Source: Symsagittifera roscoffensis
Lineage: Eukaryota; Xenacoelomorpha; Acoela; Convolutidae
NCBI RefSeq assembly: GCF_963678635.1
Contig: NC_087062.1
Coordinates: 74,828,349-74,892,348 of the forward strand
DNA: 64,000 nucleotides
Direction of reading: 5' to 3'
The notes under the pieces were generated by a model, which did no database searches, was not told the DNA's origin, and worked only from the letters and a program-made list of their open reading frames with translations. Positions 23,866-36,426 of this stretch are shown one piece after another; within the stretch, counting starts at the first letter, position 1; the number at the start of each line of letters is the position of its first letter. The position numbers were made by a program, and so were the translations under genes.

Positions 23866-24612
23866 TTTTGATAGGAATTGAAATCGAGTTGGGTTGACAA
23901 GGTTGGAGATCGAAGTCGGGTATTCAGATCGAGGTTGGGCATGTTTGACAGGAATTGAGATAGAAATTGGGTTGACAGGATTTGAGATCGAAGTTGGTTT
24001 CACCGGAACTGAAACCAAACGTTTCGTACTTCAACTGGTATTTGATCATTGTTGTAACTGAAGTTGAATTTTCCGGTGACCACTTAGGAAATGCAAGATA
24101 AATTTTAATATGCTATACTACATATATACATAAAGTAAACGGAATGTACTTACAATTTGCGGCTTCTACTTACATTTTGCGGCTTCCGCTGACAGTTACG
24201 GAAGACGTAATAGGCGAATTTGCGGAATCTGCAATCGTATTTGCGGAATCCAGTACCATTTGTGTAGTCCACAAACAAATAGCATGACAAGCGTATAAGT
24301 AAAATGAGTTGTTGCATATTCCGTAACTGTATACGCAACAGCTCATTTTACCTATACACTTGTCATGCTATTTGTTTGTGGACTCAACAAACTGTACCGG
24401 ATTCCGCAAAAACGATAGAGGACTCCACACAGTCGCTCATTTTTGGAACAATTTTGAGCGCTACAGTGTTCTACTAATTTTTCGTGGAGACCAAAACAGC
24501 AAAGAAGATTAAATAAAGTAGCAAGTTTGCTGATTCCGCAAAAATCTGACTTTGGCCTGTTGCGGAATCAGCTTACAATGCACGGAATGCTGCACAGTTT
24601 GGCTTCGTAATG
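23866..24612 (+). mobile_element. Composite repeat: GGAATTGAGAT array plus GATTCCGCAA element
   Basis: A degenerate short-repeat array (variants of TTGACAGGAATTGAGATCG, to about 24010) is followed by TTGCGGAATCC-type motifs. It ends with GCACAGTTTGGCTTCGTAATGA. The same order (array, GCGGAATCC block, identical right end) recurs at 34690-35366, so this is one family. Minus-strand ORFs over the array are repeat artefacts. Confidence 0.6.
24266..24384. repeat. Long hairpin, ~50-bp arms, 19-base loop
   Basis: The left arm 24266-24315 (AGTCCACAAACAAATAGCAT...) is the near-perfect reverse complement of the right arm 24335-24384 (...ATGCTATTTGTTTGTGGACT). Arms differ at only a few positions. It lies inside the composite element, and the partner copy near 35 kb lacks it. 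Confidence 0.9.
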
Positions 24613-25826
24613 ACCAATTCCATTGATTATTTGTGAAACCCTATTTTGCTGGGATGAGAAACATTTAAGAAAAAACTAACTCCACCCGAAACCAGAGTTC
24701 CTCCCCACTTTCAAAGGTCGGAACAAAAACAAATTTGCACAGCCACCTCTTAGATTGCACCACTCGATCAACTCATGTGACACATTATCAATATGCAATA
24801 AATTCATCACAGGTTAGCAGCAAAACAAGTTATGATCAACAGTTGAATTAGGGAGCCATAAAAGAGTAGTAAAGCAACTTGTATGTAAATGCATGGAAAA
24901 CTATTCGTGTATTACGGTCTAATCATTTGATATCGGGTCAAGTGATATCTTGTGACAAAATGCGATAGCCAATTTTTTTTGGGAAAAGATAAAGTGGGTA
25001 ACAAATTTATACGAAAAAATGAGAAAACAATTTCTCTGAAGAGACAAATTCTTCTCTAAATCGTACCACTCGTTCTAACTAATTAATGCACAAACTCCTA
25101 CACTAACTTGGAACTTCTATTTAACCTTGTCTCACTTTTGCTGAGAGCAAGATCAGTAGATTTCTGTCCTATTTCGAAAGCCCTGGATAATTTTTTTTCT
25201 ATTTCCCAACTTTGTTTTTTTAACGTTTTTCAATGTAACTTCAAGTCTATACACCCATAAGTATTTTCTTCACGTCTGCTTCTCAACTCTATGTATACTA
25301 TGGGATAAAATTTTTTGTTTTTAGATGGCACCTGAACTCATTTTTCAATTCAACAGTTTTTAAACATCGTCCTTAGTAATCAAGTCGTCGGTTCATTCCT
25401 GGTGCAAAAATTGTCCTAGAGCTTTGTTTTCAATTTTGTCAACAATTGTTTTCTCTGGATTTTTCAATTATTTAGAGGTTAATATTTGGGGGAAAATAAC
25501 GCGCGGAATTAAGAGGGTAATTATAAAGAGGGTAAGCGGTCAAGTTCTAACCCATTCAGATTGAAAACGGTCCAACTTTTTTTTGAAATATTCAGTTCTT
25601 CATCTAATACGTTTTGTGAGTGTAACTAACTTCTCTGAACATAGAATTTTTCATTATCACATATTGAAATTTTCTTGACGGTCATTCTAAATTCCACCCA
25701 TCCTTTTCCTTAGACACTAGTTTCCGCTTTTTAGCTTTTTCAACAGTTGCAATGACTATATGTAATCGATGTTGCTTTAGAAGGCTTTTAAAGATGATCG
25801 ACACCTAAATCTTTTCAGTAAAACCC
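24613..25826. other. AT-rich stretch before the gap
   Basis: No gene supported. A weak B-box-like CGGTTCATTCCTGG lies near 25387 without a convincing A box. Confidence 0.4.
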
Positions 25827-26026
25827 NNNNNNNNNNNNNNNNNNNNNNNNNNNNNNNNNNNNNNNNNNNNNNNNNNNNNNNNNNNNNNNNNNNNNNNNNN
25901 NNNNNNNNNNNNNNNNNNNNNNNNNNNNNNNNNNNNNNNNNNNNNNNNNNNNNNNNNNNNNNNNNNNNNNNNNNNNNNNNNNNNNNNNNNNNNNNNNNNN
26001 NNNNNNNNNNNNNNNNNNNNNNNNNN
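25827..26026. other. Assembly gap, 200 N
   Basis: Exactly 200 undetermined bases, a conventional scaffold spacer. True distance between the flanks is unknown. Confidence 0.99.
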
Positions 26027-26539
26027 TCTACTGAACAAAAACAATAGTAATATAATAAGTAGTAGCCCTGTTTTTAGGAGTGATCTCGTGGTCTGGGGAT
26101 ACTGAGACCCAGCCATGAGCTCACTATTTCTGCATGTAATTAAGTTAATTTGAGTGTTTTGACCGAAGCCGAAAGCAGTAACGTTTTGTCGACCCGATGT
26201 TAGAAAAGACCACCGAAAAGTACTGGCTTGGTAGAGACGGTGAAAAGCATGCAAAGTTACAGAATGTTACAGTTTTTTTTCGGATCAAAACGGACACGGG
26301 GAAGGGAATTACCATGCCCTTGGACTTCGGGGAATAAAATTAAGAATGACCAAAAATGGAAATTTTTCAAGTATCATGGAAGTTAAATTCCCGGTTATGT
26401 GAGAACTACCCAATTCATGGGAAAGAGAAAAAGTTAGGAAGAACTAAAATAAAATCATGCAAGGGGTCATTTGTCAAATACGATTGGGAGCTGATTTTGT
26501 AGTTGAACCCAATGTTTGCTCAGTATGTCCTGATTAACT

Positions 26540-27420
26540 AAGTGCCACCCCGATGTTTAATTAAAGCTGACTTAATGGTTGATTCAGCTGATAAGTCCTG
26601 AATGGCAGCTAGTTAAGTGAATGTTAGTAGGGATAGGGAACGATACGCCTCTGACCGAACCGAAAGTAAATAAAGATAACGATACGCGATTAAGGGACAA
26701 CCACCGAACTGAGGGAACAATTGGGCTGTAAGAGCGAACGGTTGGTTCTCAGTTAGTTAGAGAACCAGAGTGAGACTTATAGAATTCAGACGGGACCTGA
26801 GAGTGACTCGTGAACTTTTAAAAGTGAGTCCTCGACGCGAGATTTTTTAGTGAAGCTTTGTGAAGCAAGTTGAAGAGTTGTTTAGAATTGTTTGTAAAGT
26901 GAACTGCAAAAGGCAGTTTCCTGGAACTAATCGCAGATTAAATTCATTGATACTTAATAAATTGTATTCAGGCCACTTAGCGGCCCTTATACTCAGCAAT
27001 TTACATATTTATTTCTGGATTCAATTACTATCCAGTTTCTTGCGATTCTTTCCGAGGAAAAGAACAGTCGAGAGCAATTGAGTAAAGGGGACGCAACCCA
27101 GTGTAGTACATCGATCGACCACCAAATTCAACCTTTCAACCGAAGGGATTGTCATCAAATACCGGATCACAGCTCACCCCTTGCTGGTATTTAGGTATTT
27201 AGGGAAGGGACTCAGCGGACAATATAGAAGGGATATATTGGGTCTAAACAGTCAAACTCCCCAAGACGACACTGGAAGACATCTTTTGCGACGAATGCAG
27301 ACATAGAAAATGGGAGCATATCGTCGAAGTATATTAGGCTCAGGGACATCCACTCCTCAGGAGTTTGACCCCCTATCGATCTAAGGGACTATTCTGGACC
27401 ATTTTGAGACGTCCAATTTT
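26540..27420 (+). mobile_element. Possible LTR and leader of a retroelement (uncertain)
   Basis: A GC-balanced stretch unlike its surroundings, with a promoter-like segment, AATAAA near 26957 and, further on, a leader-like region. This is the general look of an LTR followed by a 5' untranslated leader, but no second LTR, primer-binding site or gag is visible. It could instead be another repeat. Confidence 0.25.
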
Positions 27421-29187
27421 GGCTGACGTACCCTAATATGTTTTGTAAAGGCGCCTTTGACGCCAATATTTACTAATTTTGCGGGGAAGCGCGCGCCGAA
27501 AAAAAGCATTTATTCTGGTGAAAAATTTCCCAAATGTGTTGAAAATAGTTTTTTGGCCTGTTTTTCTCTAAATTTTGCCTAGAATACTAACGAGTTGAAG
27601 TTTTCAGACCGATCGTATAGAAATCAAGTAAGTGCATATTTTGCTAATTTTTCATAAGTGACAACCAAATCATCGAATGATTTGATCTAGACATAGTTGT
27701 TGATTTATCGACAGTCTTTTCTAATCCAAATTTTTATTTGCATGGAGTTGTGTTAATAAGAGTGCGGTGGTTGCTTTTTGTAAATTTTAAACTGGTTAAC
27801 AAAAAATTTAAGGAATCTTTTTGTATAGAATACTAACGAGTTGAACTTTCCAAAGCGTTGGTTAAATCTTCTTTATCTCTATCTCTGTTTCTCGCGTGCT
27901 TCTCTTAGTTTCCGTTGTAACTGCCCTATGATCACTGAATTGTCTCGAAGCCCTGTCTCAATGGCTTGCTTTGACTTCATTTTGCTCTGTTGAATATCTG
28001 CCAGGTCACTATTTCTTTTTGATTTATTTCTTTTGGTTGTCTATTTTTTGCGTGACTTTATCTGTCACCAGCTCCTAGCAAAGTCTCTCAAAAAATCTTT
28101 CATTCTCCACTTCTGACGCGTATTTTGGCAGCTGGGTTGGCAGCAAAACCTGGTATAGTCAACATTCGATTTGAGAGCGGTAAATTAGTATATCATTACG
28201 AGGCCAGGAAATGGGGTTGTATGTTCTTATATGGTTTTTAAAAGAAAAGTTCAACTCGGTCAATGGTAGAAAGGAAGGGTTGTTCGCATGGCCCCAGTCT
28301 TATTTAATTTAAATTTCGATGCCAAAAACAATAGATACCTACATGTTTTCCTAAGTGATACTAAGGATACTAAGTGTTTCTACATGTGTCTGTAAGTGAT
28401 ACTAAGGATATTAAGTGTTTTTTCACTGCTTGGTTGCAAATAGAAATACTAACGAAGTCTGTTAAGCTACAAGATGCAAATTTGTAGGACCACAGTCTTA
28501 GAAAAAAATTCAAATTATGTGTCGCTTTTTCCGCATGGTGAGAAAATGATCTGAACGAAAAAAGAACATTGGCATATTTGACAGTCAGAGTAAAAAGGCC
28601 ATTCGGAAAACAGTTTTTGAAGAAATTTGATTAGAATAATGAAGAAGAAAAAAATTATGTTTATAAAAATTATAAAAAAAATCAAAACAAGAAATTTTCA
28701 GAAGTTTCAAATTTTTTTTTTACAAAATTGCGCTAAAAATTCCGAAAACTATTTATATTTGAGTATAGCTAAGTTTTCACGGCATAAAGTAAACTTAAAT
28801 AAGCTTTTGTAAGCCTACATGCTCATATCATGTTAGTTCGACATAAGACCAAAAATCAAAAACTTCAAACCGGTTTTTCTGGACACTGAACTTTTTTTGA
28901 TATATTGTTAGGTCGCTCAGATCTCGATTGAAAGGGCTTTAATATGATATATCACTCGACCCATTCCGATAACTATTTGTTGTACTTGATTTTGCGGGAA
29001 AACAAAAAGAAAAAAATTAAAACACACTCCAATACAAAGTTTCTCCCCATTTTTCAATTTGTCGGAACAATGTAACTAAAAACTAAAAAAAACTCAATTT
29101 TAAAAGTTTATCTAAATGCAGTTCGTACAGCAACTGACCCAGTCAGCATTTCAGGACTTGTAAAACATTGCGGCTACCTCAAAAACA
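27421..29187. other. Intergenic, with repeat fragments
   Basis: Around 27440-27600 are fragments related, in reverse complement, to the GGCGCGCGCTTCCCC / AAGGCGCCTTT block of the 42-kb element. AGAATACTAACGAGTTGAA occurs twice (near 27590 and 27827). A ~42-bp tandem pair with AAGTGATACTAAGGATA lies at about 28340-28424. No supported gene. Confidence 0.4.
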
Positions 29188-29416
29188 ATGTCGGATGAAA
29201 AAAGCGTTGGTTTCGACTACAAGCTCCTTGAGGCAGTTTGGAATGACACAACCAGTACGACTCTTGAGCCCGATGGACCGATGCAAGACTTGAGCTATAT
29301 AGTTCTGATTCCTTCTATTTTATGCACTATGGGTTGTTTGAGTCAAGTGGTGGTAATTCTCATCGCTAGAGGGCTGCAAGGAGACTTCTCGGCTAAGACC
29401 TTTCTTCAAGGAGTCT
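29188..29416 (+). CDS. Receptor first exon: extracellular N-terminus and TM1 (3' end uncertain)
   Basis: ATG at 29188 opens a frame with a ~35-residue polar N-terminus, including a glycosylation sequon (WNDTT). Then comes one hydrophobic helix, YIVLIPSILCTMGCLSQVVV, followed by ILIAR and a basic/polar loop. This is the pattern of a seven-transmembrane receptor TM1 and first intracellular loop. The open frame runs to a stop at 29451. The receptor part probably ends near CTTCAAG (29414), but no strong GT donor is seen there, so the exact boundary is open. The link to the downstream receptor exons is inferred from order, strand and topology. Confidence 0.5.
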
Positions 29417-29451
29417 TTTCCAGCACCCTAAATCCCATCTGCGATATTTGA

Positions 29452-32400
29452 ATTAATCGACGGTGGCCAAAAGAGTAAAACTACAAGAGCATGTGTATTC
29501 ACATGGAGTCCTTTCGAAGCCTCAATTTTAACATTTCTAGCATTACTACATTTTTTTTTCAACCGTGTAGTAAAACAAAAAATAATTTTGTTGGGATGGG
29601 GACTATAATAGAAAAATACCATTTTTAAAAGATTTTTTTGCTGACAGCACTTAACGAAAATGTTTTTTGCTCAGCATAAATTTTGATCTTGTTCTTGTGG
29701 GTAAAGCAAGACGTACTTTTTAATCAGGGACAGAAAGTCAATTTTACGTAAGCGTGCGGCGACAACTCGTCTAAAGCGACAGTTTGCATTTGGTCAAAAG
29801 TGACTGAGAACTCCATCCGGACAATATTTTGGACCAGTCTACATATCAAACTATGCATGCAACAGTAGAGTGAGCGGAAAATATTGATATATCCGTACTA
29901 GACCTCTCTTGCCAATTGTAAGAGCGGCGAGTTGAAGCTGAGCAAGCAGTGGTTTCTTACCACTACTTTTTTTAAAGAATCACCGCATGTTCCGAAGTGT
30001 CGCACTCGGTATATTTTCTACTTTCTTCGAGCAACGGAGCAGAAATTACAGCTCGGATGTCGAGTTTGAATTGAGCAGATGTTTCACAGTACTTTTTGCG
30101 CTCTCAAAAGCAACTGTGACCGAAAATTTTATATTCCATAATTTAAAATTGAAATTTGAATTCGACGCAAACAAGACTGCTCAAATTGGGCGACGCTCTG
30201 AATGTTTTGACTGCAAATTGAAGAATATTACGAAAAAATATAGTTTTGAAAAAAAAGGATTTTTTTTTCTAATTTATTCCCCACACCTAATCTCAAGTAA
30301 CAATGGATATGTTGTGATTTTTTGATTCAAATTGTTTGCCTGAACTCATTTTGAAACAGTTTCTGAGGCCTCTTACCTTACGCCGCTCCGGATGTAAGAA
30401 AATTTGGATGTAAGAAAAATGATAAAAAATGTTTTTCTCTGATTATCTAGTCTTTTGGCTTTCAATTTTGCAGCAAAATATGACCTAACTAAATACATTT
30501 AAGATCGTAAGCAAGCTGAAATACTTCATTAATCTGAAGTTACGTCCACAGAAGCGATATACTTTTGCGCTATTCAATAAAAAAACACTTCAGCTTTTTT
30601 TCTGCAAAACAAAAGTTTTAATCAGAGTCGGGTTATTCAATACCAGCTTATTGTTACTGCTCAAAAAATCCCCCTTTGTCAACATCCATTTTGCCGAACA
30701 ACTCTGAAAATTTTGAGTTCCTATGCACTAAACTTCAGGGCTAAAAAGACGCGAATCTGTGCTAATTATATCAAAAAAAGTTTGTTTTCTGAAATTTGTC
30801 TCTCGCAAAAACTCTGGATTCACCCCTGGGATAAGTAATGGCAGATGCATAATTATCGAAAAATTTGACCACTGAATTTTTTTTTGCAATATTTCGGATA
30901 GGGCTCTCAGCAGGAGGAACATTTTGTCTAGACATGAAAGCTGAGTGTGGTTTTCCGCTTATTCGTAGTTTTTTAATTATGAACAGTATGAAGAACCTTT
31001 TGAGCTAATCTCAATACAAACCTTTTTTAAAATCATATTTGAATTTTTTAAACAAACATCGTAGAGTTAGTGATTTTAATTAACACAATCAAAACAAACC
31101 CATTATCTGCTGAATCAACTGTACCGTGTTCGTATTGAGTTTTCATTACGAGGCAAAACTGTGCTCTGGATAAGCTGACAACTAAGTGTCTGAAGTTTAG
31201 TGGTTTCCAGAGACAAGTCTGTAAACATATTCCAGAATGTAAGTGGATTCCATTTAGAACGTTTCAGTGGAATCCGCGTACAAAATATGTAACGTAAATT
31301 TTGTCGGCGCATTTTCTCTGTCGAGGAATCCGGTACAAGCGAGCATGAGCAGCGCTTACTGGGGATCGGTCTGTAAATTGATGGTATACTTGTTCTGTTT
31401 AAATCCACGGCCGCAGACGAAAGCTTGTATAAAAGTATTTTGGCAATCTCAAAGTCTAAAAAAGTCAATTTTGAATTGACGGACCAAAGTGCTACTGTTG
31501 ATACAGAGATAAAGAAAACGTGGAATTTGAAATTTGGATTTGAATTTGATTGAATTTGAACTAAGCTAACTGGATCCAAATGGTAAGGTCAGCCACAGGG
31601 ACGCCTTTTTTAGACTTGCGGCAGACATGAATGATCCAGATAAAGAAAAACGAAGTTCTAAAATAATTTAAACATACTTGAGATTTTTTTATTGTCGAGC
31701 GCTTGCTTCCGAGAGTCTCTGTCGCAGTTCGTTGTTGTTTATTCAAAGCAATAAATGAATCTGACTGTCACTTAGGCTGCAAAGGTTGCCTAAAACCACG
31801 GCGAAACTGGAACGTTTTTCCGAGAGCTTTCGACTTCACTGTAACTTTGGACACCGATACCAGAGCAAATTGATCTGATTCGCTTCATTGGGTTCCAAAA
31901 GTAAGTAAATTATTTCTGGTACCACAGAAAGTGGATCTGGTTTTGGAACCGCTCCATGCTGTACCACGGAAAGTTGGATCACCCTAATAGGCACTGCTGG
32001 CTCACCGATCGACAACTGGGTTCTATCCTGCGATGATTTACCATCGTTGTCTAACATTCTTGCAATTCACCTGAATCATACCGTAACCTAAAGAATTTCA
32101 TTTTTGGTTTTAAACGCAATTGAGCAGAACGTATTGACCTTATTTGAAACGCAACAAGTTTTGAGCTTTAAATGGGGCTTTAAGTTTTGAGCTTTATTTG
32201 ACCTTATTTGAAACGCAACAAGTTTTGAGCTTTAAATGGGAGTGAACTCAAGGATATTTTGTCAGCATTTGAGAATTGAATTAAGCAAAATACTTACGGA
32301 TTGTCTGCATTTGAGATTTAACTGCATGAAACGTACTATCAACGTTTGAGACTTCAATTGAACGATTTTTTTTGCAGAACAAAATTGAAGAACAAATTGT

Positions 32401-33505
32401 ACTATCGGAGTTCGAGATTTGAACTGCACGAAACGCAATTTTAGCAAATGAGAAATTGTAGGCAGCTTTTGGGATTTGAACTGCTTGAAACGCTCTTTCG
32501 AGATTTGAGATGTGAACTGCACAATACGTATTTCCACATTTTGAGACTTCAATTGCACAAAAATGTTTTCAGCTTTTGAGATTTGACCAAATCGAAACGC
32601 ACTATCAGGTTTTGAGATTTGAACTACACAAACCGTATTTTCCGCTACTGCGAATTGATAGTCAACTTTTGAGATTCGTACTGCTTGGAACGTATTTTCA
32701 CCATTTGAAATTTGATTGTCCGAATTTCAGATTTGATCTGCCTGAAAAAAAATTTCAGCATTTTAGATTTTATGGTGCGCTAGATTTTATCCCATTAACA
32801 AGATAAACTAGCTATTTGCAATAAAAAAAAATTCTCCAGCAATAAATTCAGCGCGCTCGTTTAAAATGAAATTGGAATCAATTTGAGAAACTATTACTTG
32901 GTTGAAGAGTAGGTAGGTCACTAAGCGGGGAGACCGCGCGTTTGATCCACAAAATTTGAACAAATAAAATTTCTTTCAATTTTTATGGCTTTAGAAAATT
33001 TTTTACTAGCTCAAAATAGGAGTACTAAATATAGAAATCATTTAGACATGACTTCAGCGTCATTTTATATTTTCCGTTTCCACTCCCCTCTGATTATGGG
33101 ATCTTTGTTACTATTCCCCATTTTTTAAACAAAATTGGTTACTAAATAGTTAAACTGGTTAGTTTAGGAAATTTTGATCTCGGAAATTATTATTTTTTAA
33201 AGTTTAAGGAGCTTGAAAGACACGTTTTATGAAATTTTTACAACTATTTTCAATCAATTATGCAATCAAAAAATCCCAAGAAAACAATTAGTGACTCTAG
33301 TTTGCTGAAAAAACCTTTCAAAACTATTAGTAATTTTGTATTTGGCTATGAGGTCTATCATTTGAACATAAAAGCAACTTCAACCAAATTATTTAGATTT
33401 TGAAAATACGCACTAGCTGGCCGGTTTGAGTTTTTGCTGTACATTTTGGGTGAAAAAACTTCATGATTTTTTGGATGCCATTAATATTGGGCTTTTTGTA
33501 CTTAG
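29452..33505 (+). other. Probable receptor intron and repeats
   Basis: AT-rich. Holds the reversed GATTCCGCAA fragment (31140-31350), a short direct repeat with TTTGAAACGCAACAAGTTTT (near 32150 and 32205) and the minisatellite at 32253-32770. A TM2 exon was looked for here and not found. Confidence 0.35.
32253..32770. repeat. Degenerate minisatellite, TTTGAGATTTGAACTGCACG type
   Basis: At least ten diverged repeats of a roughly 36-50-base unit built on TTTTGAGATTTGAACTGCA, GAAACG and TATTTTCAGC. Unit length varies. Open frames on both strands across it are by-products of the repeat. Confidence 0.75.
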
Positions 33506-33631
33506 GGAAAAATAGATTTGTTGGCAGCAGACAACGAAAGTGATTTGGACTCTCTGATCAAATGCACCAAACTCAACGAGACATTTTCTCATGAGCACAT
33601 GCCAATTCCACAGAAAAGCCGCCGAGGATAA
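33506..33631 (+). CDS. Possible terminal coding exon, unidentified
   Basis: A good acceptor (TTTTTGTACTTAG) is followed by 41 codons and TAA at 33629. The peptide is polar and acidic, then basic (DLLAADNESDLDSLI ... PIPQKSRRG), like a cytoplasmic tail. AATAAA follows at 33694-33699, a normal distance for a polyadenylation signal. It lies on the same strand between receptor exons, so it is either the last exon of another transcript, an alternative receptor tail, or chance. No family is recognised. Confidence 0.35.
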   Translation, partial: GKIDLLAADNESDLDSLIKCTKLNETFSHEHMPIPQKSRRG

Positions 33632-34117
33632 TAACGGAGAAATTTTTCGACAAAAAACGGCCCAGTTTTCTCAGGAATTTTTTTGTAGATTTGAATAAAG
33701 CTGCTTAACTTTTAGAACTGTGTTTAAAACTTGTTTTTTTTTAAATGTAATTTGCTTCTAGTTTATCCGCTCTGGTTTCTATCATGTTTTTTAAACCGTT
33801 TTTTATTGATGCAGTAGTAGTCTTAAAACTAAACCGGTCCGTCATTTTGTTTTTCAAACAAACCATCCGAAATCAAAAAGGAATCATCGGCATTTTTGAA
33901 ACTTATAACCTGTAAATTATTTTTGCATTAACCCCGCAAACGTTTCTAGAGTCAAATTGTAAGTTCAAAGCTCTAATTGCTGATCTAATTATGTTGAAGC
34001 ACTCAATTGATTAAAACTGTTCTGGTTGTTTCTTATCTTCTTATCTCTTCTAACTTGAATTTATTGCAATGAAGGTTAAATTGAAACAATTTTATCAAAA
34101 TTATTTTGAATAGTTTA

Positions 34118-34655
34118 TTGTTCCGACTTTCGATACGAAAGTAACGGAATATTTGTGCTCGGGGTGGGTTTTTTTTATCTTCAGACAAATTTCGACTTTT
34201 TAACTAGCCATTTTTGACGGATTTTTTTTATATCAGTCAAAAGTTATCGTTGTCCTGAGCTTAAATTTAAAAAGATATTTCACCTGCGACCTTTTTTCGT
34301 GAAGTTACGAGGGTTTAAAGATTGCCATTTTGACCAATTTGGGACAATTAACGCGCGATAAAATTCGCGCTATTAACGCGTAAGCGGAGATTTAATCAGT
34401 CTTATAAATCGTTCCAAATTGGTTGAACGAAGCTTATTTGCCATAATTGATGTGTTACAAGGAACGAAAACTATCTTTTTGTACTTTAGATGGCGTGTGG
34501 GGGGATGATTTTCATAAAAAATTTCAAAATTTAGAAAAAATTTTTTTCATTTTATTTTATTTCATATAATGTTTTTATGTTATTACTGCTGCTCCATAAA
34601 CCTTCAAAAGCAGTCGGAACATTCAGGGCTTTGCCCTGATACGAGCAGTCTTGTT
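34118..34655 (+). mobile_element. TGTTCCGACT-family element, copy 1
   Basis: The 5' end TTGTTCCGACTTTCGATACGAAAG contains a small palindrome. The middle has GGGACAATTAACGCGCGAT...TTCGCGCTATTAACGCG. Near the 3' end are AGTCGGAACA (complement of the 5' TGTTCCGACT) and the hairpin CAGGGCTTTGCCCTG, then ATACGAGCAGTCTTG. About 540 bp, non-coding, non-autonomous. Confidence 0.8.
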
Positions 34656-34689
34656 TGAAATGATTTGATGTTGTGCATTAGTGTACTTC

Positions 34690-35366
34690 AGTTTGTTTAG
34701 TTGGCAGGAATTGAGATTGGGGTAAGTGGGCAAATCTGTTTGTGCGTAAGTTGGGAGGAATTGAGATAATTTGTTCTTCTTCAATTGTTTCACTTGGAAA
34801 GAATTGAGATCGGGGGTAATTTGGCGAACGTTTGGGTTTAATTTGGCAGGAATTTAGATTGATCCTTTGGGAATAAGACTCAGTTTATGCCAGCACCTGA
34901 GATTGAACTCGCTGGAAAAGCTCTGGTAAAAAAAATCTTGAATATAAAGACCCAACTTTATATGTTCTTGGAGTCCGCAAATAAAACGCGGATTCCGATT
35001 AAAATTTGCCGATTCCACTTACAAGTTGCGGAATCCGCTTCAAGATTTGCTGATGCACCTTACACTTATGAATTTCACAACGGCAAAGACATACTATAAA
35101 CATACTTTACTATCAACAAATTTTAAAAACAAAGTTTTAATATTTGTTTTTGGGTTCCGCAAATACTGTTGAGGATTCCGCAATTTTGCCTGCTTTTGGA
35201 GCATTTTTGAGTGGTACAATGTTTTAGCTAATTTTTTGTGGAATCCAAAACAGTAAAGAGATCAAAGAAAAGCAACAATTTTGCGGGTTCAGCATCAAAT
35301 CTGACTTTGACAGGTTGCGGAATTCGCCTACAATTCTTAAATAGCACAGTTTGGCCTCGTAATGAT
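34690..35366 (+). mobile_element. Composite repeat, second copy
   Basis: GGAATTGAGAT short-repeat array (34690-34880), then GCGGATTCC/TTGCGGAATCC motifs, ending GCACAGTTTGGCCTCGTAATGA. Collinear with 23866-24612. Confidence 0.6.
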
Positions 35367-36426
35367 ATATGCAAACAGCTTTGTGAAAACTTCAAATTTC
35401 TCTTCTAAAAAATCTAAATTAATTTTGCACGGGAACTGGAACTTTTTCTGAAACAGCTCTCTCGGCTGCTCAATTTCTGCAACAGATGACAATTATTTAC
35501 TATTCAGTCTGCAGTGCAAATGGTTAGTATTTGTTTTTGTAAGTATTCGATACAAAACAAAATGTATTTTTATAGACAACACCAAACAGATAGCAAAACG
35601 GATTTTCTTTATAACTTATAATTTAAAATTGAAATTGTAAAATGATTTTTTTGTGCGAAAATATTTATTTTTGCAACAGCAAAATATGTACACATGACTT
35701 CATTTTTTTTCTGGACCTGAGCGCATATAATCGTGGTTTTACTTGGTTTCGTTCGGCGGAATAGTGGTCTGCAGTGCTAATACATGCACCTATGGCAGGT
35801 TTCCAAGAACTCAGGTCTCAAGGAACTCAAGTCCCTGATGCAAAATTTTAATTTCGGAGATTCGAAGCCCACCTTGATCTGTGTTGTGTAGACAGAGGGT
35901 AGGAAGCATTATCCAGCCTAGAATAACCAGAAATATGCATGTAATTTTAAATCGTTAGCACAGCAGCTGCTCTTCGAAAAGCGCCGAACAGCGTAATTTC
36001 TTGCGGAACTTGTTTAATTTCGATCGGCTACAATCTAAATTGGGCGCCAGTTGTAATGTTCCGGGAGCTCCGAAAAGCTGATATAAAATGATCGGAAAAA
36101 AAACCTTTTGTTGAGCTAAATGGGTCTCTGTCATTAAACTGAAGCATATTTGTATCTAAATGAGCTCTTTGGATGTATAATTTCAAAAGACTCACATTTT
36201 TTTAATAGTGTCTGTTTGGGCTAAAATATATTTTTTCCTGGTCGTTCCAAACTTTATTTAGAAGCGTCTCTTTATCGATTCATTACGATGTTGAAAACAT
36301 TTTGTTATCCAGTGTTTTCAAATGAATTACGCAAGTTTGGATGGAAAAGTTGTTTAGTTTCTTGATTTTACGTGGTTTTTTGAATTTTCCAAACTTGCCT
36401 GTGCTGAAATTTAATTACGTTCTTAG
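35367..36426 (+). other. Receptor intron, no gene seen
   Basis: AT-rich. A short acceptor-flanked open stretch near 36262-36322 was considered for the missing TM2 exon but has no convincing helix or donor. Confidence 0.35.

Noticed and set aside
25805-26254. 149-codon minus-strand frame spanning the gap
   Set aside because: About 67 codons are N; an artefact of reading through the gap.
31267-31479. 70-codon plus frame considered as the missing TM2 receptor exon
   Set aside because: Lies in the reversed GATTCCGCAA repeat fragment; no fitting splice phase.
32262-32806. Long frames on both strands (98 and 76 codons)
   Set aside because: Open only because the minisatellite unit lacks stops in those frames; peptides are simple repeats.
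32917-32960. tRNA-like GCGTTTGATCC with GGTCACTAAGCGG
   Set aside because: Only a B-box-like core; no A box at proper spacing and no stems.
36262-36322. Acceptor-flanked short open stretch considered as TM2
   Set aside because: Too short and too polar for a helix, and the donor is weak.
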